A stretch of 64,000 nucleotides of DNA from Streptomyces hygroscopicus subsp. hygroscopicus (GTDB lineage Bacteria; Actinomycetota; Actinomycetes; Streptomycetales; Streptomycetaceae). Position 1 is the stretch's first letter, and every line of letters starts with the position of its first letter. The notes under the pieces were generated by a model. The model was not told where the DNA came from. It saw nothing but the letters and a program-made list of their open reading frames with translations, and searched no databases. Below are positions 1 through 8,324 of the stretch, one piece after another. The DNA lies in contig NZ_BSSM01000006.1 of assembly GCF_030269125.1 (NCBI RefSeq), positions 186,001-250,000 on the forward strand. Direction: 5' to 3'. The position numbers and the translations under genes were made by a program.

Positions 1-1
1 G

Positions 2-658
2 CTCGGACCCGCGGGCCTGCTGCGCGACTTCCATCGGGCGCGCCCGGAGACGGCCCTGGACGTGGTGACCCTGTTCGACGCGGACACGGCCGTCGCCGCC
101 GTGCGCTCGGGCACCGTCGACGCCACCTTCCGCGCGGTCCGCACCCGGCTGCCCGGCGGTCTGCGCGCGGCCCGGGTCTTCGACGAGCCGGTGCAACTGC
201 TGACCGGCCCGCGGCATCAGCTCGCCGGAGCCCGTTCGGTGACCCCGGCGCAGCTGGCCGGGCACCGGATCTGGATGCCGGGCCTCGTGGCCGGCACCGA
301 GTGGGCCGCCTATTACACGGCGCTCGCCGCCGAGTTCGGGCTCACCATCGACTCGGTGGGCCCCGACTTCGGCTCGGAGGCGCTGCTCGACACGCTCGCC
401 GGCTCCGCCTCGCTCGCCACCCTGGTCGCCGAGGGCATCCGGCTGGTCTGGCCGCGGGGGCACGACCTGCGGCGGATCCCGCTCACCGACCCGACACCGG
501 TCTACCCGCACTCCCTGGTGTGGGACGCGACGAACGCGCATCCGGCGCTCGCCGCGCTGCGTGCCCATCTCTCCGAGCGGCCGGCCGCCCGTCCGTCCTC
601 GCGCGCGTGGACCCCCGCCTGGGCCGTGCGTGGCGCCTTCCCAGCGGGGCACCCCTGA
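2..658 (+). CDS. LysR-family transcriptional regulator, C-terminal part (cut by window edge)
   Basis: The reading frame is open from the first bases of the window and ends at TGA 656-658, so the N-terminal helix-turn-helix lies outside. What remains (about 218 residues) looks like a LysR substrate-binding domain: it starts in the effector-domain region 'GLLRDFHRARPE' and runs through the 'DATFRAVRT' and 'LATLVAEGIRLVWPRG' stretches common in this fold. The last 25 residues are Ala/Pro/Arg-rich tail. It lies 51 bp upstream of an amino-acid permease on the same strand, which may or may not be its target. The family call rests on the effector domain only. Confidence 0.75.
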   Translation, partial: LGPAGLLRDFHRARPETALDVVTLFDADTAVAAVRSGTVDATFRAVRTRLPGGLRAARVFDEPVQLLTGPRHQLAGARSVTPAQLAGHRIWMPGLVAGTEWAAYYTALAAEFGLTIDSVGPDFGSEALLDTLAGSASLATLVAEGIRLVWPRGHDLRRIPLTDPTPVYPHSLVWDATNAHPALAALRAHLSERPAARPSSRAWTPAWAVRGAFPAGHP

Positions 659-709
659 GCCATCATGATCCGGCGTCAGCCGTTTGCCGTCGGTGAAGAG
701 GTGAGGCGC

Positions 710-2131
710 ATGGCAAGACTCCGGGCGGGTGAGGGCATTCTCCGCCGCAAACCCATCGAGCACATCGAGGAGACGGAGGTCGGCGAGGGTCCCCGCCTGG
801 AGCGGTCGCTCGGGCTGTGGCAGCTCACCGCGATCGGCGTCGGCGGCATCATCGGCGCCGGCATCTTCACGCTCGCCGGTACGGTGGCCAACGGCACGGC
901 GGGGCCCGCGGTGCTGGTGTCCTTCCTGATCGCCGGTGCCGCGAGCGCGTGCGCCGCGCTGTCGTACGCCGAGTTCGCGGGGCTCATCCCGAAGGCGGGA
1001 TCGGCGTACACCTACGGCTACGCGGTGCTCGGCGAGTTCGCGGGCTGGTTCATCGGCTGGGACCTGCTGCTGGAGTACACGGCGATCGTGGCGGTGGTCG
1101 CGATCGGCATCTCCGGCTACTTCGGATTCCTCGTCGAACAGATGGGGGCGAAGCTGCCCCCCTGGATGCTGGGCGCGCCCGGCACCGGCCCCGGGCACCG
1201 GGTGGACCTGTTCGCGGTGGTGCTCTGCCTGCTGATCGCCTGGCTGCTCACCCTCGGCATCCGCAGCGCGGCCCGCTTCGAGACGATCGTGGTCGCGGTG
1301 AAGGTGCTGGTGGTCCTGCTGGTGATCGGGGTGGGCGTGTTCCACATCGACACCGCGAACTACCACCCGTTCTTCCCCTACGGGATCAGCGGCGCCTTCA
1401 CGGGCGCGGCCACGGTGTTCTTCGCGGTGTTCGGCTACGACGCGATGTCCACGGCGGCCGAGGAGTCCAGGGACGCGCAGCGGCACATGCCGAGGGCGAT
1501 CATCTACTCGCTGATGATCGCCATGGTGCTGTACGTCGCGGCCTGTCTGGTGCTGACCGGCATGCAGAACTACCGGTTCATCGACAAGGAAAGCGGGTTC
1601 AGCACGGCGTTCAAGTCGGTGGGCCTGAACGCGCTCGCGGACGTGATCGCGGTGGGCGCCATCATCGGCATCCTCACCGTCATGTTCACGTTCATGCTGG
1701 GCGTGACCCGGGTGTGGTTCTCCATGTCCCGGGACGGGCTGCTGCCCAGCTGGTTCGCCAAGACGCACCCGACGCGGCACGTGCCGACCCGGGTGACCTG
1801 GATCGTCGGGGCGGCCTCCGCGCTCATCGCCGGGTTCCTGCCGATCGGGGAGGCGGCCGAGCTGACCAACATCGGCATCCTGCTGGCGTTCGTGGTGGTG
1901 TGCGTGGCGGTGATCGTGCTGCGCCGGCGGCGCCCGGACCTGCCGCGCGCCTTCCGTACGCCGTGGGTGCCGTTCGTGCCCGCGCTGGGTGTCGTCTTCT
2001 CGGTCTGGCTGATCACGTTCCTGCAGTGGCAGACTTGGGTGCGGTTCGCGGTGTGGTTCCTGATCGGCTGCCTGGTCTACTTCACCTACTCCTACAAGCG
2101 CTCGGCGCTGGCCGAGCGGCGCACCGGCTGA
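710..2131 (+). CDS. APC-family amino acid permease
   Basis: A 473-residue integral membrane protein of the amino acid-polyamine-organocation superfamily, expected to import amino acids or polyamines by proton symport. The first helix carries the family signature 'GVGGIIGAGIFTLAG' (about residues 38-52), and about twelve hydrophobic segments follow. 'VFFAVFGYDAMSTAAEE' near the middle matches the conserved helix 6 region of cationic amino acid transporter (CAT/YfnA)-like members. I chose ATG 710 over the upstream ATG 665 because a GAGGTGAGG ribosome site sits just before it and homologous proteins begin near this point. It abuts the convergent CapA-like gene with no spacer: the two stop codons are adjacent. 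Confidence 0.88.
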   Translation: MARLRAGEGILRRKPIEHIEETEVGEGPRLERSLGLWQLTAIGVGGIIGAGIFTLAGTVANGTAGPAVLVSFLIAGAASACAALSYAEFAGLIPKAGSAYTYGYAVLGEFAGWFIGWDLLLEYTAIVAVVAIGISGYFGFLVEQMGAKLPPWMLGAPGTGPGHRVDLFAVVLCLLIAWLLTLGIRSAARFETIVVAVKVLVVLLVIGVGVFHIDTANYHPFFPYGISGAFTGAATVFFAVFGYDAMSTAAEESRDAQRHMPRAIIYSLMIAMVLYVAACLVLTGMQNYRFIDKESGFSTAFKSVGLNALADVIAVGAIIGILTVMFTFMLGVTRVWFSMSRDGLLPSWFAKTHPTRHVPTRVTWIVGAASALIAGFLPIGEAAELTNIGILLAFVVVCVAVIVLRRRRPDLPRAFRTPWVPFVPALGVVFSVWLITFLQWQTWVRFAVWFLIGCLVYFTYSYKRSALAERRTG

Positions 2132-3259
2132 CTACTCCCCCATGACCAGGCCGTCCTTGGCGGCGCCCCGGCTGAGCACCACGTCCCGGATCCGGTCGCG
2201 GACCCCGACGAGGTCGGCCCCGCCCGCGACGGCCCGGCCCACGTCGACCACGCGCCCGGCGTCGAGGTCGTACATCTGCGGCACGAACTCGGCCCGCGTC
2301 ACCTGCCAGCGGCCGCCCGCCCGCGCGGGCGGGGCGAAGGTGAAGCGGGCCAGGGTGGACTCGTTGCCGCGCGGGTCGCGGGAGCCGTCGCCGTCGTCCA
2401 GTTCACCGGAGATCTGGTCGCCGAGGCCGTAGACCACCCAGGTGCCGTTGACCTTCTCGTACGGCTGCGGCACATGGGTGTGGGCGCCGAGGATCAGGTC
2501 GATGTCCGGGCGCCGTCCGTCGGCGGAGGCGGTCAGCCGGCGGGCGAGGGCGATCTGGTCGCCGGTCGGGGCGTCGTCGCCGCCGGTGCCCCAGTGCAGG
2601 GAGAGGACGACCACGTCGGCGCCGGCCTTCCGGGCGGCGCGGGCGTCGGCCTCGATCCGGTCGGCGTCGATCGGACCGAGTGCCCAGGGCTGCCCGGACG
2701 GCAGCGGCTGTTCGCTGTCGAAGGTGTACGACAGCTGCGCGACCACGGCGGAGCCGGCCCGGTACAGGGCCGGACGGCGGGACTCCTGCGCGCTGCGGGC
2801 GGTGCCGGCGTGCCCGAGACCCGCCGCGTCCAGGGTGTCGAGGGTTCGCCGGATGCCGTCGGCGCCGTCGTCCAGGGCGTGTTCGGAGGCGGTGGCGCAG
2901 CCGTCGTAGCCCGTCAGGGCGAGGTCCTGGGCGAGCTGCGGCGGGGCCAGCGGGGCCGCGCCGCCGGCGCCGTCCTCCAGGTGACACAGCGCCAGGTCGG
3001 CACCGTGCACGAGGGGTTCGACGCCGGAGAGCATGGGCCGGAAGTCGTAGCCGCCGCCGGCGGTGTCGGAGGAGGCGCGGTCGAGGACGGCGGGGTGGGT
3101 CAGGACGTCACCGGTGGCGACGAGGGTGAAGCCGCGGCCGGCGGGCGGTCCGGCGGCGCCGCCCCGGCCGGAGTCCTGGCGGACCTGCTGGGTGCAGGCG
3201 GCCGCCGCCGCGAGGACGGCGGTCAGGGCCAGGGCCACCTGGTGTCTGCGTCCGATCAT
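2132..3259 (-). CDS. CapA-family lipoprotein (poly-gamma-glutamate/metallophosphatase-like)
   Basis: A 375-residue exported protein of the CapA (PGA_cap) family, which has a calcineurin-like phosphoesterase fold. The N-terminus is a lipoprotein signal: Arg-rich start, hydrophobic stretch and lipobox 'LAAAAAC', so Cys about residue 22 is probably lipidated. Family motifs are 'VATGDVLTH' (metal-binding Asp), 'CHLEDG', 'LSLHWG' and 'LILGAHTHVPQPYE'. In this family the protein is often linked to capsule polyglutamate export, but no other cap genes are here, so the real substrate is unknown. ATG 3259 is preferred over an upstream in-frame ATG because a GAGGGGTGAG ribosome site precedes it and it starts the signal peptide. 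Confidence 0.85.
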   Translation of the reverse strand: MIGRRHQVALALTAVLAAAAACTQQVRQDSGRGGAAGPPAGRGFTLVATGDVLTHPAVLDRASSDTAGGGYDFRPMLSGVEPLVHGADLALCHLEDGAGGAAPLAPPQLAQDLALTGYDGCATASEHALDDGADGIRRTLDTLDAAGLGHAGTARSAQESRRPALYRAGSAVVAQLSYTFDSEQPLPSGQPWALGPIDADRIEADARAARKAGADVVVLSLHWGTGGDDAPTGDQIALARRLTASADGRRPDIDLILGAHTHVPQPYEKVNGTWVVYGLGDQISGELDDGDGSRDPRGNESTLARFTFAPPARAGGRWQVTRAEFVPQMYDLDAGRVVDVGRAVAGGADLVGVRDRIRDVVLSRGAAKDGLVMGE

Positions 3260-3501
3260 CGGCTCACCCCTCGGGATCTGCGTCAGTACGTCAGTACGGC
3301 TGTCGTATTTACTGACCTTGCCGTGACGGGCATATGGGTATGAAGCCGACTCTCCGTCCAAACGGTCCGGGTCCTCTCATTGACCCATCCGGTACTCCCC
3401 CCGATGGGCCCGCCGACCGTTCGCCGACGCGATCCGACCGTCCGCCGCACGGCCGCGCGCATCCTCTGTGCGCCGGGCGCGCGCCGCGCTGCGATACCGC
3501 C

Positions 3502-4077
3502 ATGACGGCCGGAACCCCACTCATCCCCGTGCCCGGAACGACCTCGCGGACCCGGGGGACGACGACCGCCGAGCACGAGCTGGCGGCCCTCCAGCGGGAG
3601 CACGGCGGCCCGCTCCTCGCCCTGCTGCTGCGGCTGTGCGACGGGGACCGGCAGCGCGCCGAGGACCTGCTCCAGGAGACCCTGCTGCGCGCCTGGCAGC
3701 ACCCCGAGGCGCTGCACGCCGACGGTTTCGCCTCGGTGCGGCCCTGGCTGTCGACCGTCGCCCGGCGGCTCGCGATCGACGCCGTCCGGGCCCGCCGGGC
3801 GCGCCCCGCCGAGGTGGCCGACGGGGTGCCGGAGGACGCGCGGATCACCGCCGACCCGGCCGAACGGGCCGCCGCGGCGCTGGACGTACGGGCCGCTGTG
3901 AAGACTCTCACGCCGCAGCACCGTGACGTCCTTGTCCTCGTGTACTTCCGCGGGGCCAGTGTGGCGGAAGCCGCGCGCGCCCTCGGCGTTCCGCCCGGTA
4001 CCGTGAAGTCCCGGGCGCACTACGCGCTCCGCGCCCTGCGCCGGGAGCTTCCGGGTTACGCGGCCGACCTGCGCTGA
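3502..4077 (+). CDS. ECF-type RNA polymerase sigma factor
   Basis: A 191-residue group IV (ECF) sigma factor. Region 2 covers about residues 30-95 and includes 'AEDLLQETLLRAWQHPE' and the DNA-melting segment 'VRPWLSTVARRLAID'. Region 4 is about residues 135-188 with the helix-turn-helix 'SVAEAARALGVPPGTVKS'. ATG 3502 starts the conserved part, but the preceding bases give only a weak ribosome site, so the start is less sure than the family. The next gene downstream is not a zinc-finger anti-sigma factor, so the regulator that holds this sigma factor in check is not evident. The divergent CapA-like gene begins 242 bp upstream. Confidence 0.85.
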   Translation: MTAGTPLIPVPGTTSRTRGTTTAEHELAALQREHGGPLLALLLRLCDGDRQRAEDLLQETLLRAWQHPEALHADGFASVRPWLSTVARRLAIDAVRARRARPAEVADGVPEDARITADPAERAAAALDVRAAVKTLTPQHRDVLVLVYFRGASVAEAARALGVPPGTVKSRAHYALRALRRELPGYAADLR

Positions 4078-4221
4078 AACCGGAAGCCGGGTCAAACCTC
4101 GGTAAAGCGCCTTGCTGCGGGCCCCGTTGGGGCAATGGGCTGTCCTCATCCGCGTTCCGGGCGAGGACGCGTCCCCGGGGATCGGGCGACGCGCGCGCAC
4201 CGGAGGAAGGGCAGGAAGGAA

Positions 4222-4740
4222 ATGCCGAACACAGGCCACGAGGGCATCGACGGCGCGGACGGCGCCGGCGGCGGTGAACTGGTCGTACCCATGGCGTGGT
4301 TGTACGCCGAGTACATCGCCGACGAGCTGCTGCGCACCGGCGATCTGATGCCGCCGACGTCCTTCGAGTTCCGGGCGGGCCGGGACGCGCTCGCGCTGAC
4401 CGTCTTCCTGTCCGACACCGAGGGGGAGCTGTCCGGCATCCGGGTCGTCTCCCAGCTGGAGAACTGGCTGTCGCTGACCGCCTGCGACCATCCGTGGCAG
4501 GACTGGGTGCGCACCCGCATGGCCGACCTGACCGCGCGCGCCGCCGGCTCCCCCGGTCCCGATCTGGCGCTCGCCGAGAACGCCTGGCGCTGGCTGGAGG
4601 AGACCGAGCTGCTGGCCACCGACCTGGACGCGGTCCCGGGCGGCGGCGCGCTGTCCGACGAGGAGGACGGGCCGAAGGTCTGGACACCGGCGTGGCAACT
4701 CGGGTTGCCCCTCGGGCACCTGGCGATCCACCTCTTCTGA
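4222..4740 (+). CDS. Conserved hypothetical acidic protein
   Basis: A 172-residue acidic, Trp-rich soluble protein with no signal peptide or membrane segment. I do not recognise a named domain. ATG 4222 is preceded by an AGGAAGGA ribosome site at ideal spacing, and coding bias is strong, so the gene looks real. It follows the ECF sigma gene by 144 bp on the same strand and could be co-transcribed. An anti-sigma role is conceivable but nothing in the sequence (no HxxxCxxC motif) supports it. Confidence 0.7.
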   Translation: MPNTGHEGIDGADGAGGGELVVPMAWLYAEYIADELLRTGDLMPPTSFEFRAGRDALALTVFLSDTEGELSGIRVVSQLENWLSLTACDHPWQDWVRTRMADLTARAAGSPGPDLALAENAWRWLEETELLATDLDAVPGGGALSDEEDGPKVWTPAWQLGLPLGHLAIHLF

Positions 4741-5265
4741 TCCGCTGACGCGCCCGCCGTCACCGTCGGCGAGCGGTCCGGGGGGAGGTCCGCGCCGGGC
4801 GCGGCGGCCGCGCGGCCGGGAGGACTCGGTGACACCGCGCGCGGGGAAGCGGACGCCGGGAGCGGGACCGAGGCACCAAAGGGGCCGCGGGCAGTCGACC
4901 ACGGGGGCCCGGACGGCACCGGCCTGGACACCCGTCGCCCCGCGACGCCCAGGTGCGCCGGCCCTCTCGCGCCCCTCGCCCCGCACCTGTCCCCTCGTGA
5001 CAGCCAGACGTGACGGCGCACCGCAGCCCGTCGGGCCCGGCGAGCCGTGACGGCGCGCGGCAGCCCGGGGGCCCGGGGCCCGGGGGCCCGGGAGGCCCGG
5101 GGGACACCGCGCTCGGCACCGCCGGAGCACGGGCGTCAACGCCCCGACGGGCGGCGGGGGCCGCGTCACGCGCGGGGTTCGCAGCGCCGCTGCGGGGCCC
5201 TGCCGGGGGCGGCGGGGGCCGGCCCGGTGGGCCCTCCCCGCCCGGCCGGGCCGCGCGGCCGCCCG
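4741..5265. other. Gene-free convergent spacer, extremely GC-rich
   Basis: A 525-bp gap between two convergent genes. No ORF here shows a ribosome site or a family resemblance. Around 5055-5105 it contains tandem runs of CCCGGGG-type sequence that could form several alternative hairpins or G-quadruplexes and may end transcription from both sides. I see no canonical hairpin followed by a T run. Confidence 0.5.
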
Positions 5266-6129
5266 TCACTTCAGCAGGCGGGAGAGTCTTCGGTCGGCCA
5301 GGGGTTTACCGCCCGTCTGGCAGGTGGGGCAGTACTGGAGGGAGGAGTCGCTGAAGGAGACCTCGCGGATGGTGTCGCCGCACACGGGGCAGGGCTCGCC
5401 GGTGCGGCCGTGGACGCGCAGGCCGCTCTTCTTCTCCGACTTCAGGCGTCCCGCGGCCACGCCCCTGGAGCGTTCGACCGCGTCGGTGAGGGTGCCGCGC
5501 AGGGCCTCGTACAGGTGGTGGGTCTCCTCGGGCGTGAGGGAAGCTGCCAGCTTGAAGGGGGACATCCTCGCCGCGTGCAGGATCTCGTCGCTGTAGGCGT
5601 TGCCGACGCCCGCGATCAGGGACTGGTCCCGCAGGGCGCCCTTGAGCCGGCGCCGTTCGTCCTTGAGGAGGGCGGCGAGACGGGCCTCGTCGAAGTCGGC
5701 GGCGAGCGGGTCGGGGCCGAGGCGGGCGATGCCCGGCACCTGCGCCGGATCGCGGACGACGTACACCGCGAGACGCTTCTGCGTGCCGGCCTCGGTGAGG
5801 TCGAAGCCCTCGCCGGTCTCCAGCGCCACGCGCAGCGCGAGCGGGCCCTTGCCCGGCTTGGGCCGCCCGTCCGGCAGCCGGTCCCTCCACTGGAGCCAGC
5901 CCGCGCGGGCCAGATGGATCACGAGGTGCAGTCCGCTGTCCGCCGCGAGGTCCAGGAACTTGCCGTGCCGGCGCACCCCCGTGACCCGGACGCCCTCGAA
6001 GGCCGTGACGGGAGGGTCGTACGTCTTCAGCACGCTGACGGCGGCCGGCAGCACCCGGGCCACCCGCAGGCCGACCAGGTGCTCGGTGAGGAGGTCCGTC
6101 AGCGCTTCCACCTCGGGCAGTTCCGGCAT
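5266..6129 (-). CDS. Fpg/Nei-family DNA glycosylase/AP lyase
   Basis: A 287-residue base-excision repair enzyme that removes oxidised bases and nicks the abasic site. The N-terminus 'MPELPEVEAL' carries the catalytic Pro2 and the following Glu3 of the family, and the conserved Lys of 'HGKFLDL' (about residue 56) is present. The central part has the helix-two-turn-helix ('LKGALRDQSLIAGVGNAY'), where 'GVGNAYSDEIL' is a signature. The C-terminus is an intact zinc finger with four Cys in the pattern CPVC...CPTC (about residues 245-268). Whether it prefers 8-oxoguanine (Fpg) or oxidised pyrimidines (Nei) cannot be settled from this. It is a single gene with its own start. Confidence 0.9.
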   Translation of the reverse strand: MPELPEVEALTDLLTEHLVGLRVARVLPAAVSVLKTYDPPVTAFEGVRVTGVRRHGKFLDLAADSGLHLVIHLARAGWLQWRDRLPDGRPKPGKGPLALRVALETGEGFDLTEAGTQKRLAVYVVRDPAQVPGIARLGPDPLAADFDEARLAALLKDERRRLKGALRDQSLIAGVGNAYSDEILHAARMSPFKLAASLTPEETHHLYEALRGTLTDAVERSRGVAAGRLKSEKKSGLRVHGRTGEPCPVCGDTIREVSFSDSSLQYCPTCQTGGKPLADRRLSRLLK

Positions 6130-6189
6130 ACGTCCAGAGTGCCACCCGCCACCGACAACGCCCTGCGGCTCACCCGGTGGGCGCGCGGA

Positions 6190-8259
6190 TCAGCCCTCGC
6201 CCAGCCGGAACTCGCACCACACCACCTTGCCGCTGCCGCGCGCCTCCACGCCCCAGGCGTCGGCGAGCATCTCCACCAGCAGCAGCCCCCGCCCGGAGAC
6301 CCCGTCCCACCGCGCGTCCCGGCGCCGGGGCAGGGCGCTGGAGGAGTCCTCCACCTCGATCCGCAGCCGGCGCCCGGTGCCGACGAGGGAGCGCAGGGTG
6401 ACGATCGCCGCGCCCTCGGTGTGCACCAGGACATTGGTCATCAGCTCGTCCGCGGCCAGCTCGACCTCGTCGGCGCGCTCGACCGCTCCCCAGGCGCGGA
6501 CCGCGGCCCGGATCATGTGCCGGGCCTGGGTGAGGGCTTCCGGATCGCCGGGCGCCACATGCTGCTGGAGCCGGCCGCAGGACCGTCCGGCCTCCGGCGT
6601 CCGGCGGCGCAGCACGAGCAGGGCCACGTCGTCGTCGCCGCCCCGTTCCTCGGCCGACTGGATGAGCCGGTCGGCGAGTTCGTCCACGTCGTCGGGCCCC
6701 GCGCGGACCTGGTCCGCGAGGTCGTGCATCCCGTCTCCCAGATCGGCGCCCGGCTGCTCGACCAGCCCGTCGGTACACAGCAACAAGGTGTCTCCGGGGT
6801 CGAGTTCCAGGGTGGTGACGGGATACTGCAGTACCCCGAACTCGGCCGAGAGCCCGAGCGGCAGCCCGCCCGCGACCGGCACCCGCCGGCAGCCTCCGGG
6901 GCCGCGCACCAGCGGGTCGATGTGCCCGGCGCGCACCATCTGGACCACCCCGGTGGACAGGTCGGCCTCGGCGTACAGACAGGTGGCGAAGCGGTCGGTG
7001 TCGAGTTCGTGCAGGGAGACCGAGGCGCGGGCCATCACCGCGGCCGGGGTGTGCCCCTCGGCCGCGTAGGCCCGCAGCACGATCCGCAGCTGGCCCATCA
7101 CGGCCGCCGCGTGCGTGTCATGGCCCTGGACGTCGCCGATGACCGCGCCGATCCGGCCGCCTGGCAGCGGGATCACGTCGTACCAGTCGCCGCCGATGTC
7201 CCGGCCGAAGGCGGCCGAACGGTAGCGCACCGCGATGTCGGCGCCCGGCACGCTGGGGATGGTGCGCGGCAGCATGGCCTGCTGGAGCCCCTGGGCGAGG
7301 TCCTTCTGCTGCTCGTAGAACATGGCCCGCTGAAGGCTCTGCGCGATGCTGCCGCCGAGCGCGACGAGGACACCGCGCTCCTCCTCGGAGAAGCCGCGCC
7401 GGTCGCTGTAGAGCAGGCCCATCACCCCGATCGGCCGGGCCTGGGCGATCAGCGGCAGATAGGCGGCCGAGGCGACATGCAGATGGGTGATCTGCGGCCA
7501 CAGGAGCGGGTACTCCCGGGCGAACTCCTCCGGGGACTCGACGAACCGCGGGGTCAGCGTGCGCACGACCTCGCTCATGGGGTACGGCTCGTCGATCCGG
7601 TTCACCTGGCTGGCGGGCACGAAGCTGCCGGCCGGCGCTTCCGCGACGAGCCGGATCCGGCCGGCCTCCACCAGGCCCATCACGAAGCTCGCGGCGCCCA
7701 GCCGCCGGATGCCGTGGGTGTCCTTGAGGACGTCGGTGACGTCCTGCACCGTGCGTGCGTGGGCGAGGGCCGCGGAGACGATCTGCACGATGTTGGTCTG
7801 CTGGCGGAACGCCTCCTCCTGGGCGGCGCGCACACTGCGCGCCGCGCTCTCGGCGAGCTCCTGGGTGGCGTCGCGGACGATGCCGACGACCCGGCGGGGG
7901 CGGCCGTTCCCGTCCCGTCGGATGTAGCCCTGGGTGTGGGTCCAGCGCGGGGTGCCGTCGCGGCAGCGGATGCGGAAGTAGGCGCCGTAGTTCTCGCGGC
8001 CCTCCTTGATGCTCTGGGCCACGAGGGCGTCGAGACGGGCCGCCTCGGGCACGGGCACCCGCAGGACCAGCGATTCGGCGCGTCCGTCGTATTCCTCGGG
8101 CAGCAGGTCGAACACCTCGTGCGCCTGGGCGTCCATGTGGAACAGGCCCTTGTCCAGGTCCCAGTCGAAGGTGCCCATGTGGTTGAGCGCCAGGATCGGG
8201 TCCGGGTGGGCGGGCCAGTCCTCCGGGAGGGACAGGGCACTCGCGCCCCGATCAGCCAT
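6190..8259 (-). CDS. PAS-GAF-PP2C(SpoIIE)-HATPase regulatory phosphatase
   Basis: A 689-residue cytoplasmic signalling protein. Domains in order: a PAS sensor (about residues 30-130, 'WTHTQGYIRRDG'), a GAF domain (about 145-300, 'PIGVMGLLYSDRRGF'), a SpoIIE/RsbU PP2C phosphatase (about 315-520, with metal sites 'GGDWYDVI' and 'VIGDVQGHD') and a C-terminal RsbW-type ATPase (about 560-685, 'ELAADELMTNVLVHT' N-box and 'GRGLLLVEML' G-box). Such proteins control partner-switching cascades that release sigma factors. The fused phosphatase and kinase-like domains are common in Streptomyces. ATG 8259 has an AAGGTGG ribosome site; the longer in-frame start does not. Confidence 0.9.
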   Translation of the reverse strand: MADRGASALSLPEDWPAHPDPILALNHMGTFDWDLDKGLFHMDAQAHEVFDLLPEEYDGRAESLVLRVPVPEAARLDALVAQSIKEGRENYGAYFRIRCRDGTPRWTHTQGYIRRDGNGRPRRVVGIVRDATQELAESAARSVRAAQEEAFRQQTNIVQIVSAALAHARTVQDVTDVLKDTHGIRRLGAASFVMGLVEAGRIRLVAEAPAGSFVPASQVNRIDEPYPMSEVVRTLTPRFVESPEEFAREYPLLWPQITHLHVASAAYLPLIAQARPIGVMGLLYSDRRGFSEEERGVLVALGGSIAQSLQRAMFYEQQKDLAQGLQQAMLPRTIPSVPGADIAVRYRSAAFGRDIGGDWYDVIPLPGGRIGAVIGDVQGHDTHAAAVMGQLRIVLRAYAAEGHTPAAVMARASVSLHELDTDRFATCLYAEADLSTGVVQMVRAGHIDPLVRGPGGCRRVPVAGGLPLGLSAEFGVLQYPVTTLELDPGDTLLLCTDGLVEQPGADLGDGMHDLADQVRAGPDDVDELADRLIQSAEERGGDDDVALLVLRRRTPEAGRSCGRLQQHVAPGDPEALTQARHMIRAAVRAWGAVERADEVELAADELMTNVLVHTEGAAIVTLRSLVGTGRRLRIEVEDSSSALPRRRDARWDGVSGRGLLLVEMLADAWGVEARGSGKVVWCEFRLGEG

Positions 8260-8324
8260 GGAGCCACCTTGCCAGGATTCGCCGGATTCTTCGACCGGTC
8301 CCGGGACCACGAGCCGGCCCGCGG

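Noticed and set aside
3283-5169. 628-codon minus-strand frame across the sigma factor and the next gene
   Set aside because: No ribosome site and low-complexity shadow composition; both plus-strand genes beneath it have clear families or starts.
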